Shown: one piece after another, positions 23,937-32,038 of the stretch
Layout: every line of letters begins with the position of its first letter
Numbering within the stretch: the first letter of the stretch is position 1
Source: Amycolatopsis thailandensis
GTDB taxonomy: Bacteria > Actinomycetota > Actinomycetes > Mycobacteriales > Pseudonocardiaceae
Length of the DNA: 64,000 nucleotides
Direction: 5' to 3'
Assembly: GCF_002234405.1 (NCBI RefSeq)
Contig: NZ_NMQT01000123.1
Coordinates: 1-64,000 of the forward strand
Notes under the pieces: model-generated
What the model was told of the DNA's origin: nothing
Databases searched by the model: none
The model's input: only the letters and a program-made list of their open reading frames with translations
Program-made: the position numbers and the translations under genes

Positions 23937-23956
23937 GGGGACTCCAATCACCGTTG

Positions 23957-23972
23957 AATGGTCTGGTCCAAT
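23957..23972. promoter_or_regulatory. DasR/GntR-like dyad upstream of the sugar dehydrogenase
   Basis: AATGGTCTGGTCCAAT matches 12 of 16 positions of the DasR consensus (A-N-TGGTCTAGACCA-N-T) as I recall it, and lies 20 bases before the dehydrogenase start. It sits inside a wider imperfect dyad, GTTGAAT...ATTCAAC (23953-23990). The rest of the 340-base intergenic stretch to 24276 shows no gene or further structure that I can support. Confidence 0.4.
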
Positions 23973-24276
23973 TCAGCTGGCCCAATTCAACAGTGAGCGG
24001 AGCAGTGGCGGTACCTCCATCCGCGAGCTTTTCGTCGGTTTCTTTCCGCCGGGATGCCGTCATCTACCCATCCGACATCCTTCTCCTGGCGTTCACTCTT
24101 CTTACGGGGCAATTCGGACATGAGCCATACCCCGGAGTAGCCACGTGTATGACTTCTGTATGCTCCGCTCTCGCTCGATGGGATTACTGATCCCCCATGT
24201 GGGCGAGCCGTTGCGGTCGGGGCCTGTGGTCGCACGCGGCACTGGCATTCGTGGTCCGTATTCGGATGGGAGACAC

Positions 24277-25437
24277 ATGCACGGCAGGTCAGTTCTGGTT
24301 CGCGGCGGGATCGCGGTCGCCACCGCGGCCGTCGCGATGACGATGGCCGCTCCGGCCGCCCTCGCCGAGGACGGCGCGGCACGTGGCCGGGTCGTCGACA
24401 AGGCCGGAGAGCGCGGCTACAGCGTCAACTTCGGGGACCCCAAGCACTACGTCCCGGAGCTGTTCGAGCTGAAGCTCTCCGACGGCAGCAAGCTCAAGAT
24501 GTACTGCGTCCAGATCGAGGTCGACATGCGGACCGATCAGGACATGATCGAGCGCCCGTGGAACAAGTACCCGGACGCCTCGTCGCCGTTCAACAAGAAC
24601 AACGCGAAGATCAACTGGGTGCTGCACCACGGCTACCCGGCGGTCGGCCTGAAGGCCATCGAAGGCGCGCTCGGCAAGAACGGTGTCAAGTTCAACGAGG
24701 GCCTGTCCGCCGGTGAGGCCGTCACCGCGACGCAGGCGGCCGTCTGGCACTTCAGCGACGGCAAGGACTTCGACCGCAAGAAGCCGCTGATGGAGGACAA
24801 CGTCGAGGCGGCGGCCGCCGACGTGCTGGCCCTCTACGACTACCTCGTCGGCAAGGAGAACGTCGGCATCAGCGCGCAGCCGAAGCCGACCCTCGACATC
24901 GGCCCGGCCAAGGCTTCCGGGGCGACCGGCAGCAAGATCGGCCCGTTCAGCGTGGCCACCACCGGTGACATCACCGAGCTGACCAGCAAGCTGCCCGAGG
25001 GTGTCAAGGTCGTCGACGCCGACGGCAAGGAGATCAAGGCCTCCGCCATCAAGGACGGCACCAAGGTCTTCGTCGACGTTCCCAAGGACACCAAGGACGG
25101 CGAGGGCTCGTTCTCGCTGAAGGTGAGCGGCCACCTCGACACCGGCCGCCTGTTCGTGGGCGAGAACTACGCCAAGGTCCCCGCCCAGTCGCTGATCGTC
25201 GCGGACTCCGAGAAGACCTCGGTCTCCGCGAACGCGACCGCGAGCTGGAAGCAGGGCGGCGCGCCCGTCACCGAGACCCCGGCCCCCACCACGCCCGGTG
25301 GCGCCGAGTCGGGTGGCGGCAACGAGCTGGCCAACACCGGTGCCTCCGCCACCATGCCGCTGGTCATCGGCGGCGCGCTCCTCGGCGCGGGTGTGCTGAT
25401 GGTGCTGCTGGTGCGCCGTCGCCGTAGCGAGGCGTAA
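24277..25437 (+). CDS. TQXA-domain thioester surface protein with LANTG sorting signal
   Basis: A 386-residue surface protein. Signal peptide residues 1-30 end AAPAALA. The TQXA domain has C77 in MYCVQIE and Q153 in TATQAAVWHF, the pair that forms an internal Cys-Gln thioester able to bind host or surface amines. An Ig-like repeat domain follows (about 230-310), then a Pro/Gly/Thr linker, the sorting motif LANTG at 351-355, a hydrophobic helix and an RRRRSEA tail. LAxTG is the class E sortase motif of high-GC actinomycetes. I start at ATG 24277, which has GGGAG four to five bases upstream. A strong terminator follows directly. Confidence 0.92.
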   Translation: MHGRSVLVRGGIAVATAAVAMTMAAPAALAEDGAARGRVVDKAGERGYSVNFGDPKHYVPELFELKLSDGSKLKMYCVQIEVDMRTDQDMIERPWNKYPDASSPFNKNNAKINWVLHHGYPAVGLKAIEGALGKNGVKFNEGLSAGEAVTATQAAVWHFSDGKDFDRKKPLMEDNVEAAAADVLALYDYLVGKENVGISAQPKPTLDIGPAKASGATGSKIGPFSVATTGDITELTSKLPEGVKVVDADGKEIKASAIKDGTKVFVDVPKDTKDGEGSFSLKVSGHLDTGRLFVGENYAKVPAQSLIVADSEKTSVSANATASWKQGGAPVTETPAPTTPGGAESGGGNELANTGASATMPLVIGGALLGAGVLMVLLVRRRRSEA

Positions 25438-25446
25438 GAAAGAACC

Positions 25447-25496
25447 GAACACGAAGCGGGGCCGGTCCATTGTGGACCGGCCCCGCTTTCGTGTTC
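25447..25496 (+). terminator. strong Rho-independent terminator
   Basis: A stem of about 23 bp, with one bulged base and a three-base loop (GCGGGGCCGGTCCA ttg TGGACCGGCCCCGC core), begins ten bases after the stop of the LANTG protein and ends in TTTCGTGTTC. Confidence 0.85.
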
Positions 25497-25614
25497 ACCG
25501 GTCCCGGGAGGCGAAGTGAGGTGTCGGCTGGGTTGGTCATGAGTGGCGAGGACTGTTCTCCTGAGGGGTAGGGCGGCCTCGCGTCTGATCACAAGGTGAG
25601 CGAAGGCGTCACCC

Positions 25615-25745
25615 GCGTGATCAGGTACGGAACTCACGTGATCAGGCCCGGGACTCGCGTGCTTGGAGACGGAACTCGCGTGTGCGGCATCCGATCACAC
25701 GAGCCACGCCTCCAAGCACACGAGATCCGGGTTTGAGCACGTGAA
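25615..25745. repeat. degenerate ~18-bp tandem repeats (ACTCGCGTG family)
   Basis: Five to seven related units (GGAACTCACGTGATCAGG, GGGACTCGCGTGCTTGGA, GGAACTCGCGTGTGCGGC and inverted copies such as CCTCCAAGCACACGAGATCC) fill the intergenic region before the AraC gene. Some copies face the opposite way, so the array can fold on itself. It is the same family as at 7485-7572 and 43640-43800. Confidence 0.7.
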
Positions 25746-25774
25746 ATGATCGATGCCGCGTCGACCAGTGCGGT

Positions 25775-26518
25775 TCACCGGTCGAAGTGCGTGCCCGGGG
25801 TGTGGCCGAAGGCGCGCCGGAAGGCGTCGATGAACGCACTGGTGGACGCCCAGCCGCAGGCGTGCGCCACCGCGGTCACCGGGGCGTGCTCGGCCAGGAG
25901 CGCCAAAGCGCGATAGAGCCGCAGTTGCGTGCGCCATTGTGGGAACGTCATGCCGAGGTCGGCCTTGAAGAGGCGGGCCAGGGTGCGATCGCTCGCCCCG
26001 ACCCGCGCGCCGAGAGCGGCCAGCGTCCGGTTGTCGGCCGGATCGGCGCTCAGGATCTCGCACAGGGCACGCAGCCGCGGGTCCTGTGGCGTCGGCAGAT
26101 GCAAAGCCTGCTGCGGCGAGGCGCGCAGCTGATCGAGCAGGACCGCGCGCAGCCGCCGCCGTTCCCGGGTGTCGTCGTGCGGCGGATCGGTATACGCGCG
26201 GATCAGCTCGCGCAGGAGCGGGCCGACGGCCAGTACGGTCGGTTCGTTCAGGCGCAACGGGTTCACGGTGGCGGGCAGGCCGACCAGACGGAGTTCGAGA
26301 TCGCCGTGTGCCTGATGGGCGTGCACGGTCCCTTTGGGCACCCAGATGGCCCTGGTGGCGGGCGCGACCCAGGAGCCCCTGTCGGTGGTGATGGCGAGGA
26401 CGCCACGGGCGGCGTAGACGACCTGGTGGTCATCGTGGCGGTGTGCGTCGATCGTCGTGCCGGACGCCAGGGACCGGATCTGCGTCGGCGCTTCGGGCAT
26501 GTGGCGGATTTCCGTCAT
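25775..26518 (-). CDS. AraC family transcriptional regulator
   Basis: A 247-residue regulator. The N-terminal cupin-like domain (residues 15-95) has HRHDDHQVVYAARGVLAITT and WVPKGTVHAHQAHGD. The C-terminal double helix-turn-helix (about 145-247) has LAALGARVGASDRTLARLFKADLGMTFPQW and the second helix pair ending SAFIDAFRRAFGHTPGTHF, the AraC signature. It is divergent from the MFS transporter over 54 bases, which is the usual regulator-exporter arrangement for this family (YpdC/NimR-like), so it probably controls that transporter in response to a drug-like ligand. Confidence 0.93.
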   Translation of the reverse strand: MTEIRHMPEAPTQIRSLASGTTIDAHRHDDHQVVYAARGVLAITTDRGSWVAPATRAIWVPKGTVHAHQAHGDLELRLVGLPATVNPLRLNEPTVLAVGPLLRELIRAYTDPPHDDTRERRRLRAVLLDQLRASPQQALHLPTPQDPRLRALCEILSADPADNRTLAALGARVGASDRTLARLFKADLGMTFPQWRTQLRLYRALALLAEHAPVTAVAHACGWASTSAFIDAFRRAFGHTPGTHFDR

Positions 26519-26572
26519 TGTCTGTCATTTTATCGGAAGCGCGACACCCTGACCCGGGACGAGCATGACGGG

Positions 26573-27757
26573 GTGTCGAGGAACAAAGCGATCTTCCTGT
26601 TGTCGGCGGGGCACGCGTGCGTGGACGTGTACCAGGGTTCGGTGGCCGCGCTGGTGCCGTTCTTCGCCGCCGAGCGCGCCTACGGGTACGCGGCGGTGTC
26701 GGGCATCGTGCTCGCCGCGTCGCTGCTGTCGTCGGTGGCGCAGCCGCTGTTCGGCGCCCTGACCGACCGATGGGCGATGCCGTGGCTGCTGCCGTCGGCC
26801 ACCCTCCTCGGGGGCCTCGGCATCGGCCTGGGCGGGCTCGTCGACTCCTACGCGCTGACGCTCGCTTTCGTCGCCGTGTCGGGGATCGGGGTGGCCGCCT
26901 ACCATCCCGAGGCGGCCCGGGTCGCGAGAATCGCCGGTGGCGGCAGGCATACGGCCATGGGCTGGTTCTCCCTCGGCGGGAACATCGGCTTCGCCGCCGC
27001 CCCCGTGCTCGTCGCCGCGGTCATGGCCCTAGGCGGGCTCCGGATGTCGCCGCTGCTCGTCGTGCCCGCGCTGGCCGGCTCCGTGCTCTGCCTGCCGGTG
27101 CTGCGCGCGCTCGCCAGGACAGCCCGCGCCGGCGCCTCATCCGGGGACGTCGCGGGCGTCGACGACTGGAGGTCGTTCACGAGGCTGTCGTTGGCCGTCG
27201 TCTTCCGTTCGATCGTGTTCGTCGGGCTGAGCACGTTCGTGTCGCTCTACGCCCAGCAACGGGTCGGCGGCGGCACGGCGACGGGCAGTGCGGCGCTGTT
27301 CCTGCTCTACCTCGGCGGCGCCGCGGGCACGCTGCTGGGCAGCAGGCTGGCCGGACGCCGGGACCGGGTCACCGTGGTGCGCCGGTCGTACCTGGCCACC
27401 GTCTGCGCGGTCGCGGGGGTCGTGTTCGTGCCGGGTCCGGCGTTCTTCCCGTTCGTCCTCCTGGCCGCGGTGGGCTTGTACGTCCCGTTCTCCCTCCAGA
27501 TCACGCTCTCCCAGGACTACCTGCCGACGCGCGTCGGCACGGCCAGCGGCGTCACCCTCGGACTGACGGTCAGCATCGGCGGACTCGCGAGTCCCGTCAT
27601 CGGCGCCATCGCGGACCACACGTCCTTGCGGACGGCCCTGATCCCGTTGATCGCCCTGCCGTTTTTGTGCTGGATCACAACCCGCACCCTGTCCGAGCCG
27701 TGCTCCGTCCAAACCGGAACACCCCGTGAAGAAATATTGACGGATTCGCGGCGATAA
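26573..27757 (+). CDS. MFS transporter, fosmidomycin-resistance (Fsr) family
   Basis: A 394-residue, 12-helix exporter. The opening SRNKAIFLLSAGHACVDVYQ is the Fsr-family signature. GALTDRWAMPWLLPS is the MFS loop 2-3 motif, and GVAAYHPEAARVA with GWFSLGGNIGFAAAP matches Fsr helices 4-5. The start is taken as GTG 26573, giving the family N-terminus; the frame is open far upstream across the AraC gene, but that part is antisense shadow. It would export a hydrophilic or amphipathic drug by proton antiport. Control by the divergent AraC protein is likely. Confidence 0.92.
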   Translation: MSRNKAIFLLSAGHACVDVYQGSVAALVPFFAAERAYGYAAVSGIVLAASLLSSVAQPLFGALTDRWAMPWLLPSATLLGGLGIGLGGLVDSYALTLAFVAVSGIGVAAYHPEAARVARIAGGGRHTAMGWFSLGGNIGFAAAPVLVAAVMALGGLRMSPLLVVPALAGSVLCLPVLRALARTARAGASSGDVAGVDDWRSFTRLSLAVVFRSIVFVGLSTFVSLYAQQRVGGGTATGSAALFLLYLGGAAGTLLGSRLAGRRDRVTVVRRSYLATVCAVAGVVFVPGPAFFPFVLLAAVGLYVPFSLQITLSQDYLPTRVGTASGVTLGLTVSIGGLASPVIGAIADHTSLRTALIPLIALPFLCWITTRTLSEPCSVQTGTPREEILTDSRR

Positions 27758-27845
27758 GTGATGTACGGGGCTGTACACCATCGGTTACCGGCTGGTAGGT
27801 TCCGGACATCCAAACGTGATCCACTTCATGATTCAAAGGGGAGTC

Positions 27846-29156
27846 ATGACCCGAAAGCCCGCTCGCCTGCTGGCCGTCGCGATCGCCCTCATCGTCGGTT
27901 TCGCCGCCGCACCCGCCGCTTCCGCCGCCCCCGCGACCGATTCGTTCTACAGCTACAGCGGCAGTGAACCGCTGTCGTCGTACAGCCCCGGAACCGTGTT
28001 GAAAACCCGGACGCTGAATTACCACGTCATCGGCATTTCCACGCCGCTGAAGGTGACCCAGCTGCTCTACCGGAGCACCGACGCGCAAGGGAAACCGTCC
28101 GCCAACGTCACTTCGGTGGTGCGCAGCCTCACCGGTGACAGCACCAAAGCCGTTTCGTACCAATCGTTCTACGACTCGCTCGACCCCGAGCACGGCCCGT
28201 CGAGGGCGATCGCCGGTGACGTCTCGCTCGGCGGCCTGATCGCCAACGCGGAGGCACTGTTCATCGCGCCCGCGTTGCTGCTGGGCTACAACGTCGTCAT
28301 TCCCGACACCGAAGGCCAGAAGGCGAACTTCGCGGCCGGGCCGGAATACGGCACGAACACCCTGGATTCGATCCGTGCCGCGACCCGGTCGCCGGGAACG
28401 GGCATGAACGACAAGACCCGGTTCGGCCTCATCGGATATTCGGGCGGCGCCATCGCGACCGGGTGGGCCGCCGCGCTCGCGCCGGATTACGCCCCCGACG
28501 TCAACAAGAATCTGGTCGGCTTCGCCGAAGGCGGGCTGCTCGTCAAACCGTCGCACAATCTCAAGTACGTCAACGGCAGTGTCGCGTGGACCGGTGTCAT
28601 TCCGATGGCGCTCATCGGGGTCTCGCGATCCTTCGGCATCGATCTCAAGCCGTACGCGAATTCTTACGGCCTTCAGGTGCTCAAGGACATGGAAAAGGCG
28701 TCGATCGTCGACGCGCTCGGCCGGTACCCCGGGCTGACGTGGGAGAAGTTCGTCAAGCCCGAGTACACCAACCCGAACAAGGTGCTGCCGTACGTCGAGG
28801 CCGTGAACAAGATCAACCTCGGCTCCGCGGCGACACCGACCGTGCCCGGGTACATCGCACAGGGCAACAACGGTGTCCTGGAAGGCACTTTCGGCAATCC
28901 GCCGGGGATCGGGACCGGTGACGGCGTCATGGTGGCCGGCGACGTGCGGTCGCTCGCTCGGCAGTACTGCGACACCGGCAACAAGTCGATCAAATACGAC
29001 CAGTACAACCTGTTGAGCCACGTCGGGGCGGCCGTCGCCTGGGCGCCGCAGGCCGTCGGCTGGCTCAACGACCGGTTCGCGGGCAAGACCGCGCCGTCCA
29101 CCTGCGGGAAGATCGCGCCCGGCAACTCCCTTGCCCCGGAGGTGCCGGTCAGCTGA
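27846..29156 (+). CDS. secreted lipase (LIP/secretory lipase family)
   Basis: A 436-residue secreted hydrolase. Signal peptide residues 1-28 end AASAAPA. The fold follows actinomycete and fungal secretory lipases: VTQLLYRSTDAQGKP, LLLGYNVVIPDTEG, and the nucleophile elbow FGLIGYSGGAIATGW with S199. An Asp in VPGYIAQGNND-like context and the late SHVGAA His would complete the triad. ATG 27846 is preceded by AGGGGAGTC; an in-frame ATG at 27816 lacks a site. It stands alone and a palindromic repeat follows the stop. Expected substrates are triglycerides or other lipid esters outside the cell. Confidence 0.9.
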   Translation: MTRKPARLLAVAIALIVGFAAAPAASAAPATDSFYSYSGSEPLSSYSPGTVLKTRTLNYHVIGISTPLKVTQLLYRSTDAQGKPSANVTSVVRSLTGDSTKAVSYQSFYDSLDPEHGPSRAIAGDVSLGGLIANAEALFIAPALLLGYNVVIPDTEGQKANFAAGPEYGTNTLDSIRAATRSPGTGMNDKTRFGLIGYSGGAIATGWAAALAPDYAPDVNKNLVGFAEGGLLVKPSHNLKYVNGSVAWTGVIPMALIGVSRSFGIDLKPYANSYGLQVLKDMEKASIVDALGRYPGLTWEKFVKPEYTNPNKVLPYVEAVNKINLGSAATPTVPGYIAQGNNGVLEGTFGNPPGIGTGDGVMVAGDVRSLARQYCDTGNKSIKYDQYNLLSHVGAAVAWAPQAVGWLNDRFAGKTAPSTCGKIAPGNSLAPEVPVS

Positions 29157-29166
29157 CCGCGATGGT

Positions 29167-29217
29167 CCGTGAAGGCCTCCTTCCCTACTCTCAAGGTAGG
29201 GAAGGAGGCCTTCACGG
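29167..29217. repeat. 22-bp-arm perfect hairpin repeat
   Basis: Arms of 22 bases beginning CCGTGAAGGCCTCCTTCCCT pair perfectly around a seven-base loop, directly after the lipase stop. It shares the TGAAGGCC-CCTTCC core with the hairpin at 16800-16858, so both belong to one dispersed family, here also placed to end lipase transcription. Confidence 0.85.
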
Positions 29218-29243
29218 GTTTCCGGACCGGTACGGTGCCGCAC

Positions 29244-29888
29244 GTGACCGAGCACCGCAGGCTGCCGAAGGGCCCGCACAACCTCAGCCGCGACGAGGTC
29301 GCCGGGACCCAGCGGGCCCGGTTGATCGACGCCGTGCTGGAGAACGCCGGCAAACGCGGCTACGTCGCCACCACCGTCGGCCACATCACCGCCACCGCGG
29401 GCGTGTCACGGACCTCGTTCTACGAACAGTTCACCGGCAAACAGGACGCGTTCCTCGCCGCCTATCGCGAGATCACCACCGAGTTCATCACCCAGGGCGT
29501 CGCCGCGGGCGCCGAAGCCGCGACTCCGCTGGATGCCGTCGCTGCCTGCTGTGACTTCCTCGTCGACTACGTGCACCGGCGCCCTGTCGCCGTCCGCGCG
29601 GTACTGCTGGAGATCTACGCGCTCGGCGACGCGGGACTCGAAGCGCGGGAGAAAACCTTGCGCGCCGGGGAAGCCGTTTTCGACCGGACGGCGAAATGGC
29701 TGCGTACCACCGACCCCGCGTTGCCGGCACCGCCGCCGTTCACCGCGCGGACGGTCGTCGCCGCCACCATCGAACTGATCACGCAGGCCATCTGGATCGG
29801 CACCGAAGACGCCTACGGGCAAGCGCGCGAAGCCGTCCGCTACACGTGGCTGCTCGGCCTGTTCGGGCATCGGAGCGTCGACGCCTGA
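29244..29888 (+). CDS. TetR family transcriptional regulator
   Basis: A 214-residue regulator. The N-terminal helix-turn-helix reads RARLIDAVLENAGKRGYVAT and TVGHITATAGVSRTSFYEQF, followed by GKQDAFLAAYRE; the all-helical ligand domain fills the rest. GTG 29244 is chosen because the frame above it runs back through the hairpin repeat. It lies between the lipase and a zinc-finger gene on the same strand; which gene it controls is not evident. Its stop is 13 bases before the first dyad of the next promoter. Confidence 0.92.
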   Translation: MTEHRRLPKGPHNLSRDEVAGTQRARLIDAVLENAGKRGYVATTVGHITATAGVSRTSFYEQFTGKQDAFLAAYREITTEFITQGVAAGAEAATPLDAVAACCDFLVDYVHRRPVAVRAVLLEIYALGDAGLEAREKTLRAGEAVFDRTAKWLRTTDPALPAPPPFTARTVVAATIELITQAIWIGTEDAYGQAREAVRYTWLLGLFGHRSVDA

Positions 29889-29901
29889 TCACCGGTCGCT
29901 T

Positions 29902-29946
29902 GTCAGGACACTCCTGACGGGTCTAACTTGTCAGGTACACCCTGAC
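29902..29946. promoter_or_regulatory. two 17-bp dyads, candidate double operator
   Basis: GTCAGGACACTCCTGAC (29902-29918) and GTCAGGTACACCCTGAC (29930-29946) are near-identical palindromes with centres 28 bases apart. The second ends 13 bases before the GTG of the zinc-finger gene. TTGTCA and TAACTT between them could be -35/-10 elements, so a bound protein would block the promoter. Confidence 0.65.
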
Positions 29947-29959
29947 GAGAGGATTCGTC

Positions 29960-30292
29960 GTGAACCGTTGCTCGTTCTGCAAACGTTCGGCCGACGACGT
30001 CGGCACCTTGGTCGCCGGAGCCGGTGTCTACATCTGCGACGACTGCGTGGTGTTGTGCGCCGAGGCGGTCAAGAACAAGCCCGCCGGGCTGAAGCGCGCC
30101 ACTCCGGTTTGGGAAGGCGTCGACGATGCCGCCCTTATCGCGCATCTGCCGCGTATCGAAGCGATTCGCCATCTGGTGGACGACGACCTGCGGTCCTGGG
30201 TCGGCGAAGCCCGTCGCCGTGGCATCTCGTGGGACCGCGTCGGCGAAGCGCTGGGCATGCGACGCCAGTCGGCATGGGAACGGTTCGCCTGA
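29960..30292 (+). CDS. ClpX-type C4 zinc-finger protein, probable small regulator
   Basis: A 110-residue protein. Residues 1-35 form a ClpX-type C4 zinc finger (CSFCKRSADDV...YICDDCVVLC), the dimerising domain normally found at the N-terminus of the unfoldase ClpX. There is no AAA+ domain. The C-terminal half (LRSWVGEARRRGISWDRVGEALGMRRQSAWERF) looks like a helix-turn-helix. Such stand-alone proteins are frequent in Streptomyces and relatives and I read this one as a DNA-binding regulator. Two close palindromes in its promoter suggest that it, or a partner, autoregulates. Its stop is almost adjacent to the convergent SDR gene. Confidence 0.8.
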   Translation: MNRCSFCKRSADDVGTLVAGAGVYICDDCVVLCAEAVKNKPAGLKRATPVWEGVDDAALIAHLPRIEAIRHLVDDDLRSWVGEARRRGISWDRVGEALGMRRQSAWERFA

Positions 30293-30293
30293 G

Positions 30294-31142
30294 CTAGCGG
30301 GCGAGACGACGGCGTTCGAAGTCCACGATCAGCTTCGGGTAGAGGCGCGGAAGCAGCCGGACGAGCCTGTCGACCAGTTTCGCATCGTTTCCGACGAGCA
30401 CGCGCGGTTTCCCGGCTTCGACCCCGTCGACGATGATGCGGGCGGCCTGATCGGCGGGCATCTTCAGCAGCTTCTCGTTGTACACGCGGACGCGTTCCCG
30501 CTGCTCGGCCGTGGGCTCGATACCGCGGGCCTCGGCTTCCTTCAACGCCGCCGAGGCGATGCCGGTCTTGCCCCCGCCCGGGTGGACGACCGTCACCCGC
30601 ACCGGATGCCTGCCCGCGATCATCTCGGTGCGCAGCGCCTCGGTGAACCCGCGGACGCCGAACTTGCTGGCGCAGTAGGCGCTGAGCGTCGGCTGGGCCA
30701 TGAAACCGTTGAGACTGGACACGTTGACGACCTGGCCGTCGCCGGAGTCGATCAAATGCGGCAGGAATGCCTTGGTGCCGTTGATGACGCCGAAGAGGTT
30801 GACCGCGAGCGTGCGGTCGTAGAGCTCCCATTCGGCGTCGAGAACGGTCTGCCCGCCACCGGCGATGCCAGCGTTGTTGTAGATCTGGTGCACCACACCG
30901 AACTGCGCGGCGACCGTGTCCGCGTAGTCCAGGACGGCCGCCCGGTCGCCGACGTCCAGCGCGGCACCCTGCACTTCGGCGCCGAGCGCCTTGACCTGGG
31001 CGACGGTCTCGGCCAGCCCGGTTTCGTCCACATCGGACACCGCGAGACGCGCTCCGCGCCGGGCGAGTTCGAGGGCCAGCTGACGGCCGATGCCGGAACC
31101 GGCACCGGTGACGACGGCGACCTTGCCGCGAACACTGCTCAT
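30294..31142 (-). CDS. short-chain dehydrogenase/reductase
   Basis: A 282-residue classical-type SDR. The cofactor motif is VAVVTGAGSGIGRQLALE (residues 9-26). YNNAGIAGG is the NNAG motif, VNVSSLNGF gives the catalytic Ser, and SAYCASKFGVRGFTE gives YxxxK. The PGGGKTGIA segment follows. Its ATG at 31142 overlaps the upstream hydrolase stop (ATGA). The same frame runs open through the hydrolase region, but that is shadow. Third gene of the Baeyer-Villiger operon, it may interconvert the alcohol and ketone that feed the monooxygenase. Confidence 0.93.
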   Translation of the reverse strand: MSSVRGKVAVVTGAGSGIGRQLALELARRGARLAVSDVDETGLAETVAQVKALGAEVQGAALDVGDRAAVLDYADTVAAQFGVVHQIYNNAGIAGGGQTVLDAEWELYDRTLAVNLFGVINGTKAFLPHLIDSGDGQVVNVSSLNGFMAQPTLSAYCASKFGVRGFTEALRTEMIAGRHPVRVTVVHPGGGKTGIASAALKEAEARGIEPTAEQRERVRVYNEKLLKMPADQAARIIVDGVEAGKPRVLVGNDAKLVDRLVRLLPRLYPKLIVDFERRRLAR

Positions 31143-32038
31143 CGGGATTCTCCTGCCGGATCGAGGGCCAGTTCCGCGGTGAGCTCGACGAGCCTCTCGA
31201 CGAGATCCGGGGCGATGTGGTGGCCCATACCGGGGATTTCGACGTAGCGGGCGCCGTTGACGGCCTTCGCGGTCGCCCGGCCGCCGCTGTGGTGGACCAT
31301 GCGGTCGGTGTCCCCGTGGACGACGACGGTCGGGCAGGTGATCCGGCCGAGTTCGGCGGTGCGGTCGCCGCTGGCCTGGATCGCGCCGATCTGGCGGGCG
31401 ATGCCGCTGCGGGCCCGCCGTCCACCGGCCCGTTCCCACAGCTCGATGGCCCACGCCGTCTCGACGTCCTTGTCCAGCGGGAACCTCGACGAGCCGAGGT
31501 GACCCATCATCGCCAGGTGACCGGCCACCGATTCCTCGACCGTCGTGGCCGGCCGCCGCGCCATGCGCAGCAGCGTCGACCGCGCCGGCTGCCCGACCCG
31601 GCGGTGCCCGGTGGTGGAGAAGATCGACGTCAGCGTCAGGACACGGCCGGGATTCCGGGCGGCGACGGTCTGGGCGATCATGCCGCCCATCGACATGCCG
31701 ACCAGATGCGTCTTCTCGATGCCCAGGTGGTCCAGCAGGCCGACGGTGTCCGCCGCCATGTCCCCCAGGTCGTACGCCCCCGGCAGAGGCCGGGCCAGCA
31801 ACTGCCGGACCTTGCCGGGATTCGGCGCCTTGATGCGGTCCGAGCGGCCCGCGTCCCGGTTGTCGAAGCTGATGACCCGGAAGCCGCGGCCGGTGAACCC
31901 CTCGATCATCGGCCGCGGCCACGACGTGAGATCCAGGCCGAGCCCGGCGATCAGCACCAGCGGCACACCATCGGCCGGGCCGTCCTCGCGATAGCAGATC
32001 CGCGGGCCGCCGGGCAGGTCGGCGAAGCTGTCGGTCAC
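31139..32038 (-). CDS. alpha/beta hydrolase (esterase)
   Basis: A 299-residue alpha/beta-hydrolase. The oxyanion region is LVLIAGLGLDLTSWP. FDNRDAGRSDR is the loop typical of the family, and the nucleophile Ser is in VGMSMGGMIAQ. The acid is in VVHGDTDRMV and the His in IPGMGHHIAPD. The GTG at 32038 overlaps the monooxygenase stop by four bases. In context it is well placed to split the ester or lactone produced by the Baeyer-Villiger enzyme upstream. The substrate is unknown. Confidence 0.92.
   Translation of the reverse strand: MTDSFADLPGGPRICYREDGPADGVPLVLIAGLGLDLTSWPRPMIEGFTGRGFRVISFDNRDAGRSDRIKAPNPGKVRQLLARPLPGAYDLGDMAADTVGLLDHLGIEKTHLVGMSMGGMIAQTVAARNPGRVLTLTSIFSTTGHRRVGQPARSTLLRMARRPATTVEESVAGHLAMMGHLGSSRFPLDKDVETAWAIELWERAGGRRARSGIARQIGAIQASGDRTAELGRITCPTVVVHGDTDRMVHHSGGRATAKAVNGARYVEIPGMGHHIAPDLVERLVELTAELALDPAGESR

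Noticed and set aside
29169..29243. Upstream ATG of the TetR frame at 29169 as the true start
   Set aside because: The first 25 codons are one arm of the perfect hairpin repeat; the HTH alignment supports GTG 29244.
30294..31922. A 542-codon frame that would fuse the SDR to upstream sequence
   Set aside because: The part above 31142 is antisense-frame shadow of the alpha/beta hydrolase; the SDR starts at an ATG overlapping the hydrolase stop, with the Rossmann motif directly after.
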